DNA of 64,000 nt, from positions 130,075-194,074 of the forward strand of contig VZTI01000981.1 of assembly GCA_013397865.1 (NCBI GenBank). Direction: 5' to 3'. The stretch is from Struthidea cinerea. Taxonomy: Eukaryota > Chordata > Aves > Passeriformes > Corcoracidae. The translations under genes were made by a program, and so were the position numbers. The notes beneath the pieces are model-generated. The model was not told where the DNA came from, did not search any database, and worked only from the letters and a program-made list of their open reading frames with translations. Below, piece by piece: positions 36,869-49,132 of the stretch; within the stretch, counting starts at the first letter, position 1, and every line of letters starts with the position of its first letter.

Positions 36869-37744
36869 CTTTGTCTGAAACCTCCAATCCCTCAGCTCGA
36901 GCTCTCCCCCCTTGCGAGGGTTTTGGCAGAGTCCCTGAGCCTGCAGAACCAGAGCAGAGCAAGGTTTTACATCCTAGATCCAGCTAGAAAAGCTTTCTTA
37001 TTAATCTTAGTCCGATTAATTTTAAAGCTTCCTAATGAAGGAACCCTCCCCTGCAGCGCCCACACCAAACTGCATCATCCGAATACCACCAAACCAAACT
37101 GGGGGAGAATCCTGCTGCTCATTCCCGAGGTTTTGGGGCTCAGGGTTGGAATATTCCCCTTCTAATGCCAACATCAATTCCGATTTCCCAGCAGCCGGGG
37201 GTTTTACACAGCCCTGGCGTGGCTGTGCATGCGTGTGTGTGTGTATTCCTTTCTGTCTGCTCATCCTGAGTTCACTCTGCAGCCTTTCCCTTGGTGGGGG
37301 AAAAAAAGAAAAAAAAAACATGTGCCCACCCACGGCTTTCATTAAATTTGTAAGAATTCAGTATTTTTGAAAACTCTGCCGCTCTGTCAGATCTGGTTGG
37401 AATTGGCCGACACGTTCAAAAGTTATTAGTGTGGGAGTGATGGCATATAGATACGTAAACAGCACAAGCACAGGAGCGAGCCCCGTTTCCTGAGGGAAGT
37501 AGGCTAAAAGCACAGTGTGCTGGAGACAAGGAAATTGCTTTCCTAAAGTTGTTGGAGTCTGGAGAGAGCACGGTGAAATCTGCTCGTTTAAGGAGTTTCT
37601 TTTCGGGTCGAGAGGAGTTTCTCCGAAATCTTCTTTGCTGTAATGAAAAGGGGAGAGCGCTTTATTCGCTCTGATTCGCTGGAGTTGTTCCCGTGAAGGG
37701 AACGGGGGAGGAGGGATGTGAATGAGGGCTGAGGAACTCCTGTT

Positions 37745-37897
37745 GATAGCAGCTGGCCCATCCCTAGAGGTGTTCAAGGCCAGGAGAAAGTTTGGAGCAG
37801 CCTGGGACAGTGGAAGGCGTCCCTGTCCATGGCAGGGGTGCCACTGGATGAGCTTTGAGGTCCCTTCCAACCCAAACCGTTCTGTGATTCCGTGATT
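37745..37897 (+). mobile_element. CR1 LINE 3' fragment
   Basis: A sense CR1 3' end. It retains AGGTGTTCAAGGCCAGGAGA, GGTCCCTTCCAACCCAAACC and the terminal GTTCTGTGATTCCGTGATT repeat, so its 3' terminus is well kept. Confidence 0.9.
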
Positions 37898-39001
37898 GGT
37901 TTTCCGAGGGAGACAAGGAGGGAACTCTTTTCCAGCCAGTTTAAAATGGATGTTCAGGGTGTTCTCTGAGTGCTCTGGGATCCTTCATTCCCTCTCAAAT
38001 CAGCCAAGAGCCACCACTCCTTCTGCTGCCACCCTGGAAGGACGAAGGATGCACTGGACACAGACTCCCATCTCATTAGTGCTAATTGATACCTCAGGCA
38101 AATTATCTGTAGGCACTGGTGTGTCATGATCTACTGAAATATGATATCCAGGCAGCAAAGGTGGGCCAGGGAGCTCATCCCAGTCCCTGGATTTTGGCAC
38201 AGCCAGCTGCTGTGGGGGATGGATGCACAGGGAATGGCAATGGGGAGCTCAGGGCCGACTCCAGCTCTCCAGGAGGGGTGATGGGAGTTTTAAAGCAAAG
38301 CAGGCAGACCCTAAATCTCTCCAGGGTTTCCTCCTGCTTCCACAGTTCAAGGATTTGTAATTAGTGGCTGGGCTGGTTGTGAGAGGAGGGACCATCACCG
38401 GCGTTGGGGATGAGTCCCAGGGATGGTGGCACGTGGCAAACACTCCGCTCCTCTCCAGCACAAGCTCCATGGGAGTCTGCTGTCCAGCACCTTAAATAAG
38501 AATTCCTGGGAGCAGCCAGTGCCCTGGCTCCCCGAGGGAATGCTGCTCCCAGGTCAGCCCTAAGTAATGCTCTTCCTGGCATAATTATAGCCAAGCCTTG
38601 CACCAACCGGGAGAAAAAAATATAATTAAATCTCCACGGTCTCAGGAGGAGCTGGGCCGCAAATATGCCCAGTGTCATTCAAATCTGGAGAGGGAAGCTG
38701 GAGGAAAATAGGAGCAGGAGGCAAATAAAGACAACCTGGCAGCGAGGAGGGGAGAAGGGGAATGTTTGGGCTCAGCCGGGATGCTCCCTCAGGATGCTGC
38801 AGCGAGGGCAAAGCATCGGCCGTGGCTGACGTCGGACGGGGAGCGGGCAGGCAGGAAAAGCCCCCGAGAGCTGAGCAGCAAAGTGCGGGAGGTTCTCAGA
38901 GCCAAACAGGTATTTTCTTGAGAAAAATGGAAACGCAGCCCGGGCAAAACCCAGAGAAAAGCAAAGCTGCTGCAGCCGCGCTCCGGAGCGCTGCGAGTGG
39001 C

Positions 39002-39132
39002 GGTAATGTCCCCACCGGCGCTCCCCGGCCCCGGTAATGTCCCCACCGGCGCTCCCCGGCCCCGGTAATGTCCCCGCCGGCGCTCCCCGGCCCCGGTAAT
39101 GTCCCCACCGGCGCTCCCCGGCCCCGGTAATG
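39002..39132. repeat. 31-bp minisatellite, four copies plus start of a fifth
   Basis: Units start GGTAATGTCCCCACCGGCG at 39002, 39033, 39064 and 39095, and the fifth copy breaks off after GGTAATG at 39126. One unit carries a single A-to-G change. The near identity of the units points to recent expansion or ongoing homogenisation. Confidence 0.97.
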
Positions 39133-39293
39133 CTGCTGCTTAATGCTCTGCCAGGCCTGAGCCTGCAGCTCTGCCATTGTCTGGGCTGCCTTTGATTTCG
39201 GGTTGCTGCTGCTTTTCGGGTGCCTGGGGGGACCCCGCATTAGTCTCGCCCTAATCCCGCCTCGTGCTGCCCGAGGGGCTCCTGCTGCCGATG

Positions 39294-39336
39294 GAGAGGG
39301 AGGAGGAGGAGGAGGAGGAGGAGGAGGAGAAGGAGG
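39294..39336. repeat. (GGA)n trinucleotide repeat
   Basis: About twelve GGA units followed by an imperfect AGAAGGAGGGG end, in intron 2. Confidence 0.95.
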
Positions 39337-41095
39337 GGTGGGGGTTAAGGGCCCCAAAAGGGTTTTGTGTCCCCTTCCTCAGGTCAGGATAGCAGGGACA
39401 AACAAAGCCCGGATGGGGCAGAGCTGAACTGGCTGCAGGGATGGGGCTGAGCTGGTGCCCAGGTGGGGCAGGGTCTCCCACCAGCCCCTCTCTGGGCAGC
39501 TCTGAGCCCAGGGCTGATTCCTCTGCTTGTGGCCCCTTGGAGAAGTGCTGCTGTTCCCCGCTGAGGCCCTGGCAGCCAGCTGGAGCTCGGGATTTGCAGG
39601 AGTCACCTCAGCCCGTGAGCGGGGCACTGATGGGGTCACTGAGGGCATCACCGGCTCTCGTGTAGGGCGAATGTGCTCCCTCCATCCCTTCCTGGCCTCG
39701 CTGTCCTTTCCTTGAGGGACACAAAGGGACAGGGAGGAAAACACAGAGGGGATGGATGGGGGTGACCCAAAGGCTGAGAGCAGCTGGGGCAGGAGGTGAT
39801 TCTCTTCACAGCACCGTTTCCTTGTTCCCCCCAGCCCTCTCTCCCCCAAACATTCCCTGTGCAGTCCAAGGGGAGCAAAGCCTGGGCTGGCTCCTCCAAC
39901 AGGCTCCGCTGCTGCCGGAGCCGAGCATTCCCTCCTTCCCTGCCAGTTCCCTGCCGCCTCCCTCCCTGCTCCAGCCCATGCTGACAGGGGTCAGGGGATA
40001 AGATTAGGATCAGCTGTTACTCCTGCTGGCGGTGTGTCCCTGTCAGCCGGGGTGACAAGGGCACCTCTGACTCACGGCGGGCACATTTCCACCTCCAGCC
40101 CAGGCCACCCAAGGATCAGCCATCCCGGAGCGTCCCATCCCTGCCCGTGGCCGGCTCCTGCGGGATGTGATGCCGGCACCGTGACTGTTTACGTGCTCCT
40201 GCAATGCCAATTTAATAACTTCCTGCTCAGACGGGATTTGCAGCCTTAAGCCCTTCTGTGGCCGTGTCAAAAGTCAGGGGCAGCCTCTGGGCTTGCGCAG
40301 GGCCAGCTCGGTGTGCCCCCAACAGCCGCCCCACCACGGGGTGCGTCCATCCACGGGCATGGACAGGCTGGAAAATGAAGTGCCTTTTGTAGGAATGAAG
40401 CTTTGCCAGGAGAAACCTCAGCAGGCTCTTTTGTGTCTTCTGGGAGAGCAGCTCAGCTCAGTGGGGTTTTGGTTTTTATTGCCCTCCCATCCCTCACCCA
40501 CCACCACTGATCCCAACTTGGCCATTTCCACCCCATTCCCTCTCCGTTGAGCTAAATATGAGCCAAAACATCCCGTATCCATGGCCCGGGTGTGTGACAA
40601 ACATTCCTATAACCGTTCCCAACTTTGCTGGGCTGTGCAGAGACGGCGCAGGCAGAGCAGAGATTCCCGGTCCTTGGATTCAGCGTTGTCCCCGCTGGCT
40701 GTGTCCTGCTCCCCGTGCTCGCCAGGGAAGATCTCCCAAACCCGTGCGGTTTGTGCCGTGACAGGCCCGCGGCAAAGCGCAGCTGGAAGGGCTGGTTCTG
40801 CCAGAGAACGGAGCAGGAAGGGGGATTTGGGATGCAGGAGGAACCAGCCGGTGGCAGAGCCGGGATGGGGGAGCGGTGCCGGAGCGCGGTGCCAGCAGCG
40901 CCTGCTCCGCGGTCACCTGTGCGGGGACAGCAGATGGAAAGGGACAGGGAGGGGTGGCACTGGCTGGCAGCGAGGCGGGGAGCACGGGAGGTGATTCAGT
41001 CCTGGCAGGCACCGCTTCCATGGGAAGGGGCTGCCCCGGAGCGCTGGGCAGGAGGCGAGGGCAGCGCAGGAGGCAAAGGAGAGGCTGCCTGCTCC

Positions 41096-41130
41096 TTTTC
41101 CTCCTCCTCCTCCTCCTCCTCCTCCTTGTC
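41096..41130. repeat. (CCT)n trinucleotide repeat, first tract
   Basis: About eleven CCT units. A second tract of about eight units follows at 41221-41248. Confidence 0.95.
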
Positions 41131-41218
41131 CAGGCCCCGGCACATTGCTTGCAGTACTTTGCACATGAGAGACAGTTGCCCTGTCTCATCAGGGGATCAG
41201 CCCATAGACTGTGGAGAG

Positions 41219-41219
41219 N
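41219..41219. other. Single ambiguous base (N)
   Basis: An isolated N sits immediately before the second CCT tract. It may mark a base-calling failure or a join between contigs at the repeat. Confidence 0.98.
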
Positions 41220-41220
41220 T

Positions 41221-41248
41221 TCGTCCTCCTCCTCCTCCTCCTCCCTGG
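41221..41248. repeat. (CCT)n trinucleotide repeat, second tract
   Basis: About eight CCT units directly after the ambiguous base, about 90 bases from the first tract. Confidence 0.93.
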
Positions 41249-44200
41249 CATCGCACCGCAGCCCATCCAAGCCTTTTACCGGTTCAGCGGCCGGCGCTGC
41301 TGTCCCGCTGGGACGGCCCTTCCCGGGAGGGGAGCGGGACCATTCCGACCCCCGGAGCCCCGGTGGATCCCCCAGGAACCTCCTGCCTGCCCTGCCTGCA
41401 CAGAACGAAGCGATGAAGCCTCGTCCTGTTGCTGTTGGGTGGAGCAGCCCTTCATCACACGGGGGAAAAGCAAAATACAACAACAAAAACAACAACGCAA
41501 ACCCAGCCCCTGCTCTTCCTTTCTGCTTTCCATGCTCAACGAGCAGAAACTGCAGCGTTGCTTTTCCCCGGGATCCTGGGCAGGGAAGGAGAGATCCGAT
41601 ACCCAATCCCACAGCCAGGCCCGAGGGCTGTTGCATCCCAGCCCCCCCCTGCCGTGTCCCACCTCCCCAACCCCCCCAGCCGTGTCCCTGATGAGTCCCA
41701 GGGATGCTGCATCCCAAAGTTTGATCGTGAAGAAGAGCCAAGGGGAAGGTTTGGGGTCTCTCTGCTGCTTTCCCATCTCGTTAGAGAGGTGTCCGTGCTT
41801 TTTTCTTCTCCCAGTTCCCGTTTTGGGTTTCCTTGTTGGTCCCACCCTTTTCCCTCCAGCAACATCCCCAACACCCCATCCCTGTCCCTCCCCAAACCAT
41901 TTCCTCCCCAGGGAGAGGCAGAAGCAACAACAGGAGCACAACCAAGAGGAAAACGCAGAGCTGAACTAAATTATTGAGTGTTTTCCTTGCTGCTTTTCCT
42001 TCCCCCCGAGTCTGGGACTCTGGGAAGTGCAGGGAATGGGCTGGGGTATCCCCGGCTCTCCAAGCTCCTGCAGTTGGTTTGAGAAGCCCCATGCAATGAG
42101 GTTTCTGTCACCTCCTCCCCACACGACAAATGACAAGCTGTCCTGACTTCCTAATCCAGGAAATTAAAGGATTTGACCGTAGACCCTGCTAAGCAAATTT
42201 CCCCCTGAAAATCCCAGGGGGATTTAACCCATGGATCCGACCGATTATCCCTTTAAAGTTGTGACTAAGAAAGCCCCAATTCTCCAGGGTGCTGAGCACC
42301 CTAAAATCCCGTGGTGGCCGTGTCTGGTGCTGAGCCCCGCATCCAGTGGGACCTGCTTTTCCATTTTAGCCCATCTCCAACCCCCCTTTTCCCCGGAGGG
42401 CAGCTTCCCTTTGCCGCAGCTCGCTTCCAACCCGGACAGCAGAGCCTCGCTGCCACCACATCCCGCATCCGCCCCATCCCGTCCCCGTGTGCCACCCTCC
42501 AGGGTCATGGAATGTCATTTGGGGGCTGTAGGCTTTCCCAGTGTGGCCTCAGGCTGGGGCAGCGGACACCCCTGGTGGCTCCGTGAGCAGTTCCTCGGGA
42601 TCCTATTCCCGTATGGAAAAGAAACTGTGGGCTCCAAGCTGGGCACGGGGGCTGTCCCCGCTGGCAGGAGGGCAGCTGGTCCCCATCCATGAGATCCCTG
42701 GGGAGCCGTGGCGGGTGGCAGATCTTCCCAACCCGTCAGTGCGGGGGATGAACCCTCCAGGGCAGCGACGGCAGAGCCAGGATGGGGCCGTTTCCCGAGG
42801 GAGAGGGGTGGAGCAGGGCCGGGAGCCCTCCAGCTCCTGGGCGAGATAAACCCAGACGGGGCTGAGCGCGGCCCCGCTCCCGGCTGTGTCCCCGGCGGAT
42901 CTGTCTCTCATCCCCGTAGCACGGAGGTGAAGCAGCAATAATTAAAAGCCCAGATTCTCTCCTGGCAGGGCCGGGCTCCCAGTTCCTCCCCCTGTTGTGC
43001 TGTTGGCTGCTGGAGTGGAAATTTTCACGGGCTTTGCCTCGGAGGTGGCTCAGACCTGCAAACCCAGGGCTGTCTGCTGGCCTGGGGCACGTCGGGGTTT
43101 GGGGACCGCACAGGGCACCCCGCAGGTCCCCAGGGGCAGCATCCCATCCAGGGCATCCCACTGCAGGGTGCAGTGGGGCTGAGCAGGGACCCAGAAGCCT
43201 CAGGAGAAGGGGGATTTTTGGGGGTGCAGCTGAATTTGGGGCTCAAAAAAATGGAGATACCCATGCAGGCAGCTGGGATGAGGGAAGTGGCTCGTCCTGA
43301 GTGGGTTCTGAAGTTTGAGGCAGGCAGGAGATGCTCGTTGTTGTGGTAACTGAGAGGATTTATTGTTTTTCTCCCCACAGTCAGCAGCGCTGGGGCCAGC
43401 ACTGGCCCCACAAAGGGGTGACAGAGCCCTGGAGGCACCTCCTGCCCCTCTCCCTCCTGCCTGCACCCACCAGGGCTGGGAGAGTGAGGGGGATCGGGTG
43501 ATTTGTGCCCCAGACAGGGCTTAAGATGACAAGAAATTTCCCCAAACACTCATTGTTTGCATTTTCTCATCGTTCCTGGGGGTTGCTGGTGAGCAGACGT
43601 GGGACTGGGCGTGGTAGTGGAGGGTGGAGATGACGCTGCCGTGTCCCACACGTGGCTGTGTCCAACCACTTCGGGGCTGGACGTCCCTTAGAGCAGGGAA
43701 AACTTCCCAATCCTCACCAGCTCCATCCCGGTGAGGCTGAAGGCGACAGGAATCCCAGAATCCCAGGAAAAGCTGAGTTGAAAGGTGTTTTGCAGCGGGA
43801 TGGGCAGGTTCAGCCTGGCTGTGCCTGCGGAGCTCCATTCCCAGTGACAGATGGCCGGGGATGAGCTCCCTCTGCAGATGTTGATTTTTCTGGCCAGCTG
43901 TAAATGACATCCAGGGCATCATCTCCCCGCAAAGCCCATCAGCTCTGCCCTTGCTGGGGGGCACGAAGTTAAGAGCACGGGAACTCAGGGGGAGGGAAAT
44001 GCAGGAATCTGCCTGGCCCCGCTTATTCCAGGCGTTCCTTGGCCAGGGAGATGCTGGGATCCTCCTGGCTGACGGTGCCAGATGTGCCCCTGGGTACCAG
44101 CTCCACCTGGCCCAGCCTTTTAAAGTCGGTGGAGTTGGATTTTCTTGGCATGTTTTGTTTAGCAAAACCGGGGATAAAATGAGGAAATCCGAGCACCTTT

Positions 44201-45017
44201 GTGGGATGGTGGGAATAAGGTGAGCTGGAAAGGATGCTGGAATTGGATGCTCTCACCAGTTCTCCACTGGGAATGACCCAGCTCAGGGATGTGGTTTGAG
44301 CTGGTTCTCCCAGAATTTTGGGGACATGACCCATCCCTGTCCCCCGAGCCACCGAGATTTCACACCTTTCCGTGCCGTGAATTCAGTTCTCCAGCAAAAC
44401 TCCTTTTATCCACCCCAAGGCAAGGCACAGGACACAAGGACACGGCCTGGGATACTTTTTTTCCCCTTACTTGGATTAAAAAATGGAATTTCAGTGTAAA
44501 ATGGCAAAAGATTCCTTGGTGAATTTGTAACTCCAGAAATGTAAAGGCAGGGAAGGCTCTGGCACAGGTGCCTGGAGCAATGAGCTAAATGGGAACTGGC
44601 TCCAGCCCCGTCCCCATGAATTTGGGAGACCTCGTGCATTCCATGTCCCAGCTGGGCACCTGCTCCCCACGAGCTCTCCCAGCAGCCTTGGGAATGATTT
44701 CCCCCCGGAACGTGACATTTCCCGCTGTAAAACCACAGGGAAACTGGGCTTTGGCCTTTCGACCACAACATTTCCCGTGCTTCTCTGTAATTCGCTTTCT
44801 TGGGCAGCAACAAACACATTGAGGGGGTTTTATTCCCAGGATTAAAGGGTTTGGGTATTTTTTTTTTTTCCTTAATTCTCTTAAAATGTGACTTCCAGAG
44901 CCATTTTTTCAGAGCGTGCCATCACCGTTCCCTCTGTTCCGTGCCATCCCGGCCTTTCCCAACCTCCCCTCCCGATGGTGGGAGCTTTCCTGCTTGTCCT
45001 CCCGGTGCTCAGGGGTG

Positions 45018-45087
45018 ATCCATCCACCCATCCATCCATCCATCCATCCATCCATCCATCCATCCATCCATCCATCCATCCATCCAT
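45018..45087. repeat. (CATC)n microsatellite, second array
   Basis: About seventeen CATC units, purer and shorter than the array at 12.6 kb. It gives the same PSIH / DGWM pseudo-peptides in open frames. Confidence 0.96.
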
Positions 45088-47949
45088 ATCCATCCTCCCA
45101 TCCCAAAATCTCCATCCGGAGCCGGGCAGTCTGGCTCTCTCTTTGCTATGCACAGCACCTGCTCCGTGTCTGGCTGCACCGAGCCCGGGCAGCCGTTCGG
45201 GGCCGCATTACATCATGTCAGAGGTCACATTAAGCAGCTTTTTTCCCCTTGATTAAGACTTCCAGCGATGGAGGGGGGGCAGAGGGAAAAGCAGACGGAG
45301 GGAGAGGGCTGGGGAAAAAAAAATGCCTGCGCTGAGCAGGTAAATGGGAATTTAGCCACAGACAGCTAATTGGTGTGTCTAATATTCCACCCCCTGAGGA
45401 CCAGCGCGGTGTTGCTGCCTGCACAAATCACTCCCGGCGAGCCTGGTGCAATAACGAGGGAGCCGGGAGAGCTGCGGGAAGAGCCAGGCTGGAATGAGGA
45501 GCGGGTTTTATCGGGGCCATAAACGCCAGATAGGGAAAATAACAAACAGGTTGTTAATTGCTGCCATCTCCCCGTTCCCTCAGGGCGATGTCTAGACAGA
45601 GGCTGGCTCCGGGCTGTGCTTATCCCGAGCCTCGGGAGAGGGGCTGGATGCGCGATGCGGTGCCCGGCGGAGCCCCTGGCACGGGGAAGGGAGGCAGGAT
45701 GGGCACTGCAGCTGTGCCCTAAATCGGAGAGGCTCCCGCAGAGGTGGGAAGCAGACAGTCTGCAGTGCTTATTAATAATTCAGTCCCAATTTGTCCCATC
45801 TAGGAGAGCACGAAGCCCAGCCAAGCCTCCCCTCCTGGCTGCCCGGAGCAGGCAGAGCCTCCCGAGGCTGTTGCAGCGATCGATCCCACGCTGGCAGGGA
45901 TCTGGGAGCTGGGATCGCCTGTCCTGCCCCATCCCGGAGCGATCCCGTATCCCTGGGAGAGCGTTCCATCAGCGGCCCGCTCGCCCAGGGCTCCGGGCTT
46001 GGTGACCGGCATCGATCGCCGGGGCAGCGGGGCTTTGTGTCCCTTGGTGGATGCAATCGGGGCTGGATCCTGCTCCCGCTGTGCCGGAGGGATTGGAAAA
46101 CAACCCCTGTGGAGCCCACGCAGCCGAGAGATTCACGCTGGCGAGGCTGGGCTGAAAATCTTTTCCTCGGCTGATCCAGCCTCATGCCAGCCCGGCTTTT
46201 CCACATGGGGAGGCTGGGCTAAAAATCTCCTTTTCCTCCTTCATCCAGCCGTCCCTTCCCAGGACAAGGCGCATCCCAAGGCTTTCCTGACCCCGGGGTT
46301 TGGATGACTGAGTCTTAAACACCCTGCAAATGCTCTCTCTGAATTTTTCCTGAAGTATTTCCTTGCAGCTGGCGTGCGTTTTAATTGAATTTCGCCATTT
46401 GAAAAATACATGAAGCTCTTGTAATGGAGGGAGAGAAAACATTCCCTCCTATAGGAAGATAAAGATGCATTTAAAGAGGAAAAAAACCAACCCCAAAGCT
46501 GCCTGATGAGGTATTGACCTGGAGACAAAGTGAATCCGATGGAGCCAGCCCGGCCCCTCAGGAAAACTTGAGGCTGTTCATTAGGGATGAGCTCACTGCC
46601 AGCTTAACTCCATCCTCACCACTCCCGGTGAAACCTGTGCCAATTCCCAGCTTTTCCATGAAAACAGGAGTCCTTTTATGGGGTGGAAAGGGTTTGGGAC
46701 TTGTTGCAGCCTCGTGGCGCTCCTGTTGGAGTTGGGATTCCGGGAGAGCTCTGGGTGTGGGGTGGAGGAGGGCTGAGCATCTCCATCCCTGCACAGGATC
46801 CCTGCAGGAATTTCCTACTTCCCTGTCAGGGGGTCCCTCAGCCAGGCTTTGAGTTCAGGGGGGCATCAGGGAAGGGAGAAGTTTCCTTGGGAAAGACCAG
46901 GCAGAGCTGCCATGTGGATTTCAGGAAACAGACCTTCCTTCCCAGAAATCTGGCCCACAGGATGCTTTTTAACATTCCCAATAATGTGGATTTCTCCCCG
47001 TGTTCAGCACGGAGCCCCCTGTGACCCCCAACATGAGTTTGCTCAGAGTCTGCTGCCTGGTTTCTGCTGGAATGTGTTTTCCTTACAAAAACGCTGGAAA
47101 AACAGGAATAAGGATAGCAAATCCCTCCCCTGGATGGATTCAAACAATGGATGGAGAAGGACTCACCAGTGATCCAGGTTTCTCCTGACTCCAGGTGCCA
47201 TCCTGGCAATTCCAGGTGTCACATTCACAGCTCGGAAAGCTTTCTGGGCTTCTGTAAACTTGCTCTAATTTCCAGCCTAATTTTGAAGCACTTTGTCCCA
47301 CTTGTTCTCCTGCCAAAGCGTTCCTGGAGCCAAAACACCTCTCAAGCCTCACCCGGTTTGAATTTTGCTTCCTTCCTTCCCGAATCCCTGAGGATTTTGC
47401 TGGGAGTTCACCCCTTTTTGGCTAAACCAGCCCCCAGCTTTGGGTTTGCAGCAGAACCCTTGGATCCGCTCCTCGCTCATTCCAAGCCATCCCGGAGTTG
47501 CTGTCGGAATTCCTAAAAAGCCAAGTTCTTCCTTGCAAATCAGTTGATTCCAGCTTCTTATAGATTAGCTGGAGCTGATAAACGTGGCATTAGGAAGCAG
47601 GCCCAGGTATTATCCCTTCCCCTGTCAGCTCCGGCCAAATCGCAGGAGATCTGCAAAGATTTCCGGGAATCGGGTTGGTTGGGATTTTTCCCTGCCTCCT
47701 GCCAGCTCCTCTTGCCAGTTTGACCACTTGCCCGCTCATCCTCCGAGAAGAGTGAGTCAGCTTGGCAAAAAATTAATAAATAAAATATTCCAGGCCAGCC
47801 CCAGCAGGGACTCTCTGCCCTGACCCAAAATGGGGGCTCAGAAGCCACAAACCATCCCGGCCTTCCCCCCTCTGGCTCTTCCCAATCCCAATCTTTGCCT
47901 AAACACCCTCTTCCAGTTCAGTTTGGATAGCGAAGTGCACTAGAATCCG

Positions 47950-48045
47950 GGAATCATGGAACGTTTTGGGTTGGAAGGGACCTTAAAGCCCATCCCATTC
48001 CACCCCCTGCCAGGGCAGGGGCACCTTCCGCTATCCCAGGTTCCC
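47950..48045 (-). mobile_element. CR1 LINE 3' fragment
   Basis: An antisense CR1 3' terminus: GAATCATGGAACGTTTTGGG, then CCCTGCCAGGGCAGGGGCAC, breaking off after CTATCCCAGGTT. Confidence 0.87.
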
Positions 48046-48149
48046 GGATTCATCCCAGCTGGAGGAGGAGGCTGGGGATGCTCGGAGGTGGGAGGAATTA
48101 AACAGCTCCTCTTGCATCACTCTTCCCTCCATCCCATCATGAGCCCACA

Positions 48150-48210
48150 GGAACAGGATGATCTTTAAGGTCCTTTCCAGCCCAAACCATCCCATAATTC
48201 TGTGTCATCG
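48150..48210 (+). mobile_element. CR1 LINE 3' terminal fragment
   Basis: A 60-base sense terminus: ACAGGATGATCTTTAAGGTC, then CTTTCCAGCCCAAACC and ATAATTCTGTGTCAT. It faces away from the antisense fragment about 105 bases to its left. Confidence 0.75.
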
Positions 48211-48554
48211 GGAAGAGCCCGGCCTGATTTTCACCGTGGTCTCCAGTTCGGCATCTCCATCCCAGAAAAAATTTATGGCAGCACTCAGGGCAGGAGGAGC
48301 AGAGCGGTGAGATCAGGCCCTGCCCATGTGTCGGGGAGGAAAAAAAACCCCACTTTTGCAGGGAAATAAACTCCAGGCAATTAAGTGGGAATTAAGATTT
48401 AGCGCACGCCACGAGCAGCAGGCGTGGAGAAAGGAGCCAGCTGGTGAATTTAGGACGTGACAAAGTCATGCGAGCCCTAACTGGATTACTGGCATTTATT
48501 TGGGAATACTTATGGATTTTATTATGCAACGTATGGATCTCCATAATTCTGCTT

Positions 48555-48605
48555 TTCGCTCCTCCCAGCGTCTCAGGGAGCTTTACAAACAATTAATCGG
48601 CGGCG
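48555..48605. repeat. Possible MIR-like SINE remnant
   Basis: The segment GGGAGCTTTACAAACAATTAAT resembles the GCGCTTTACAAACATTAATTAAT part of sauropsid MIR-type SINEs. The rest of the element is not recognisable. Confidence 0.35.
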
Positions 48606-48689
48606 TTCCGTGCGCTCCGGGGAATCCAGTGTATCCCGTCTGCTCCGGGGAATCCAGTCCGTTCCATCTGCTCCAGGGAATCCAGCACA
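48606..48689. repeat. 28-bp tandem repeat, three copies
   Basis: Units start at 48606, 48634 and 48662. Each contains CTCCGGGGAATCCAG or CTCCAGGGAATCCAG followed by a short variable part. Confidence 0.92.
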
Positions 48690-48894
48690 TTCCAGCCCTC
48701 TCCGAGTGTGTTTTGGATCAGAGGTGGCTTCCTGGATGTGATTGGTTTTTAACCTTTTCTGAGCCAAAGCCCCACGTTTCCAATTTCTACATTCCCTGCA
48801 CTGCTGGGCTGATCTGGGAGTCTGTGGGGATGAGCAGATCCAGAAGCTGTTGGAGTGAGTTTTTCAGGGATGGAAACGCATCCGTCCCCAAGGG

Positions 48895-49132
48895 ATGGTG
48901 ATTTTGATCCATTTAGGTTGGATGGCAGGAAGAATTTCCCCATGGAAAGGGTGCTCAGGCCTTGGCACTGCCCAGGGAGGTGTGGAGTGCCCATCCCTGG
49001 AGGTGCCCAAGGAAGGCCTGGAGGTGGCACTCAGTGCTCTGGGCTGGGGACAAGGTGGGGATCGGTCACAGGTCGGATTTGGTGATCCTGGAGCTCTTCT
49101 CCACCCTCAGTGATCCCACGATTCCATTAAGG
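48895..49132 (+). mobile_element. CR1 LINE 3' fragment, separate subfamily
   Basis: A sense CR1 3' end of a different consensus. It contains GGAAGAATTTCCCCATGGAA, CCATCCCTGGAGGTGCCCAA, GACAAGGTGGGGATCGGTCA and TTGGTGATCCTGGAGCTCTTC, and ends GATCCCACGATTCC. Confidence 0.82.

Noticed and set aside
40625..41741. Frames of 250-350 codons near 40.6-41.7 kb
   Set aside because: They run through CCT repeats and an N, giving poly-Ser or poly-Leu tracts, and have no coherent exon boundaries.
43735..43800. Possible CR1 terminus at GAATCCCAGAATCCCAGG
   Set aside because: Only about 20 bases resemble the CR1 end, and the following sequence does not continue the match.
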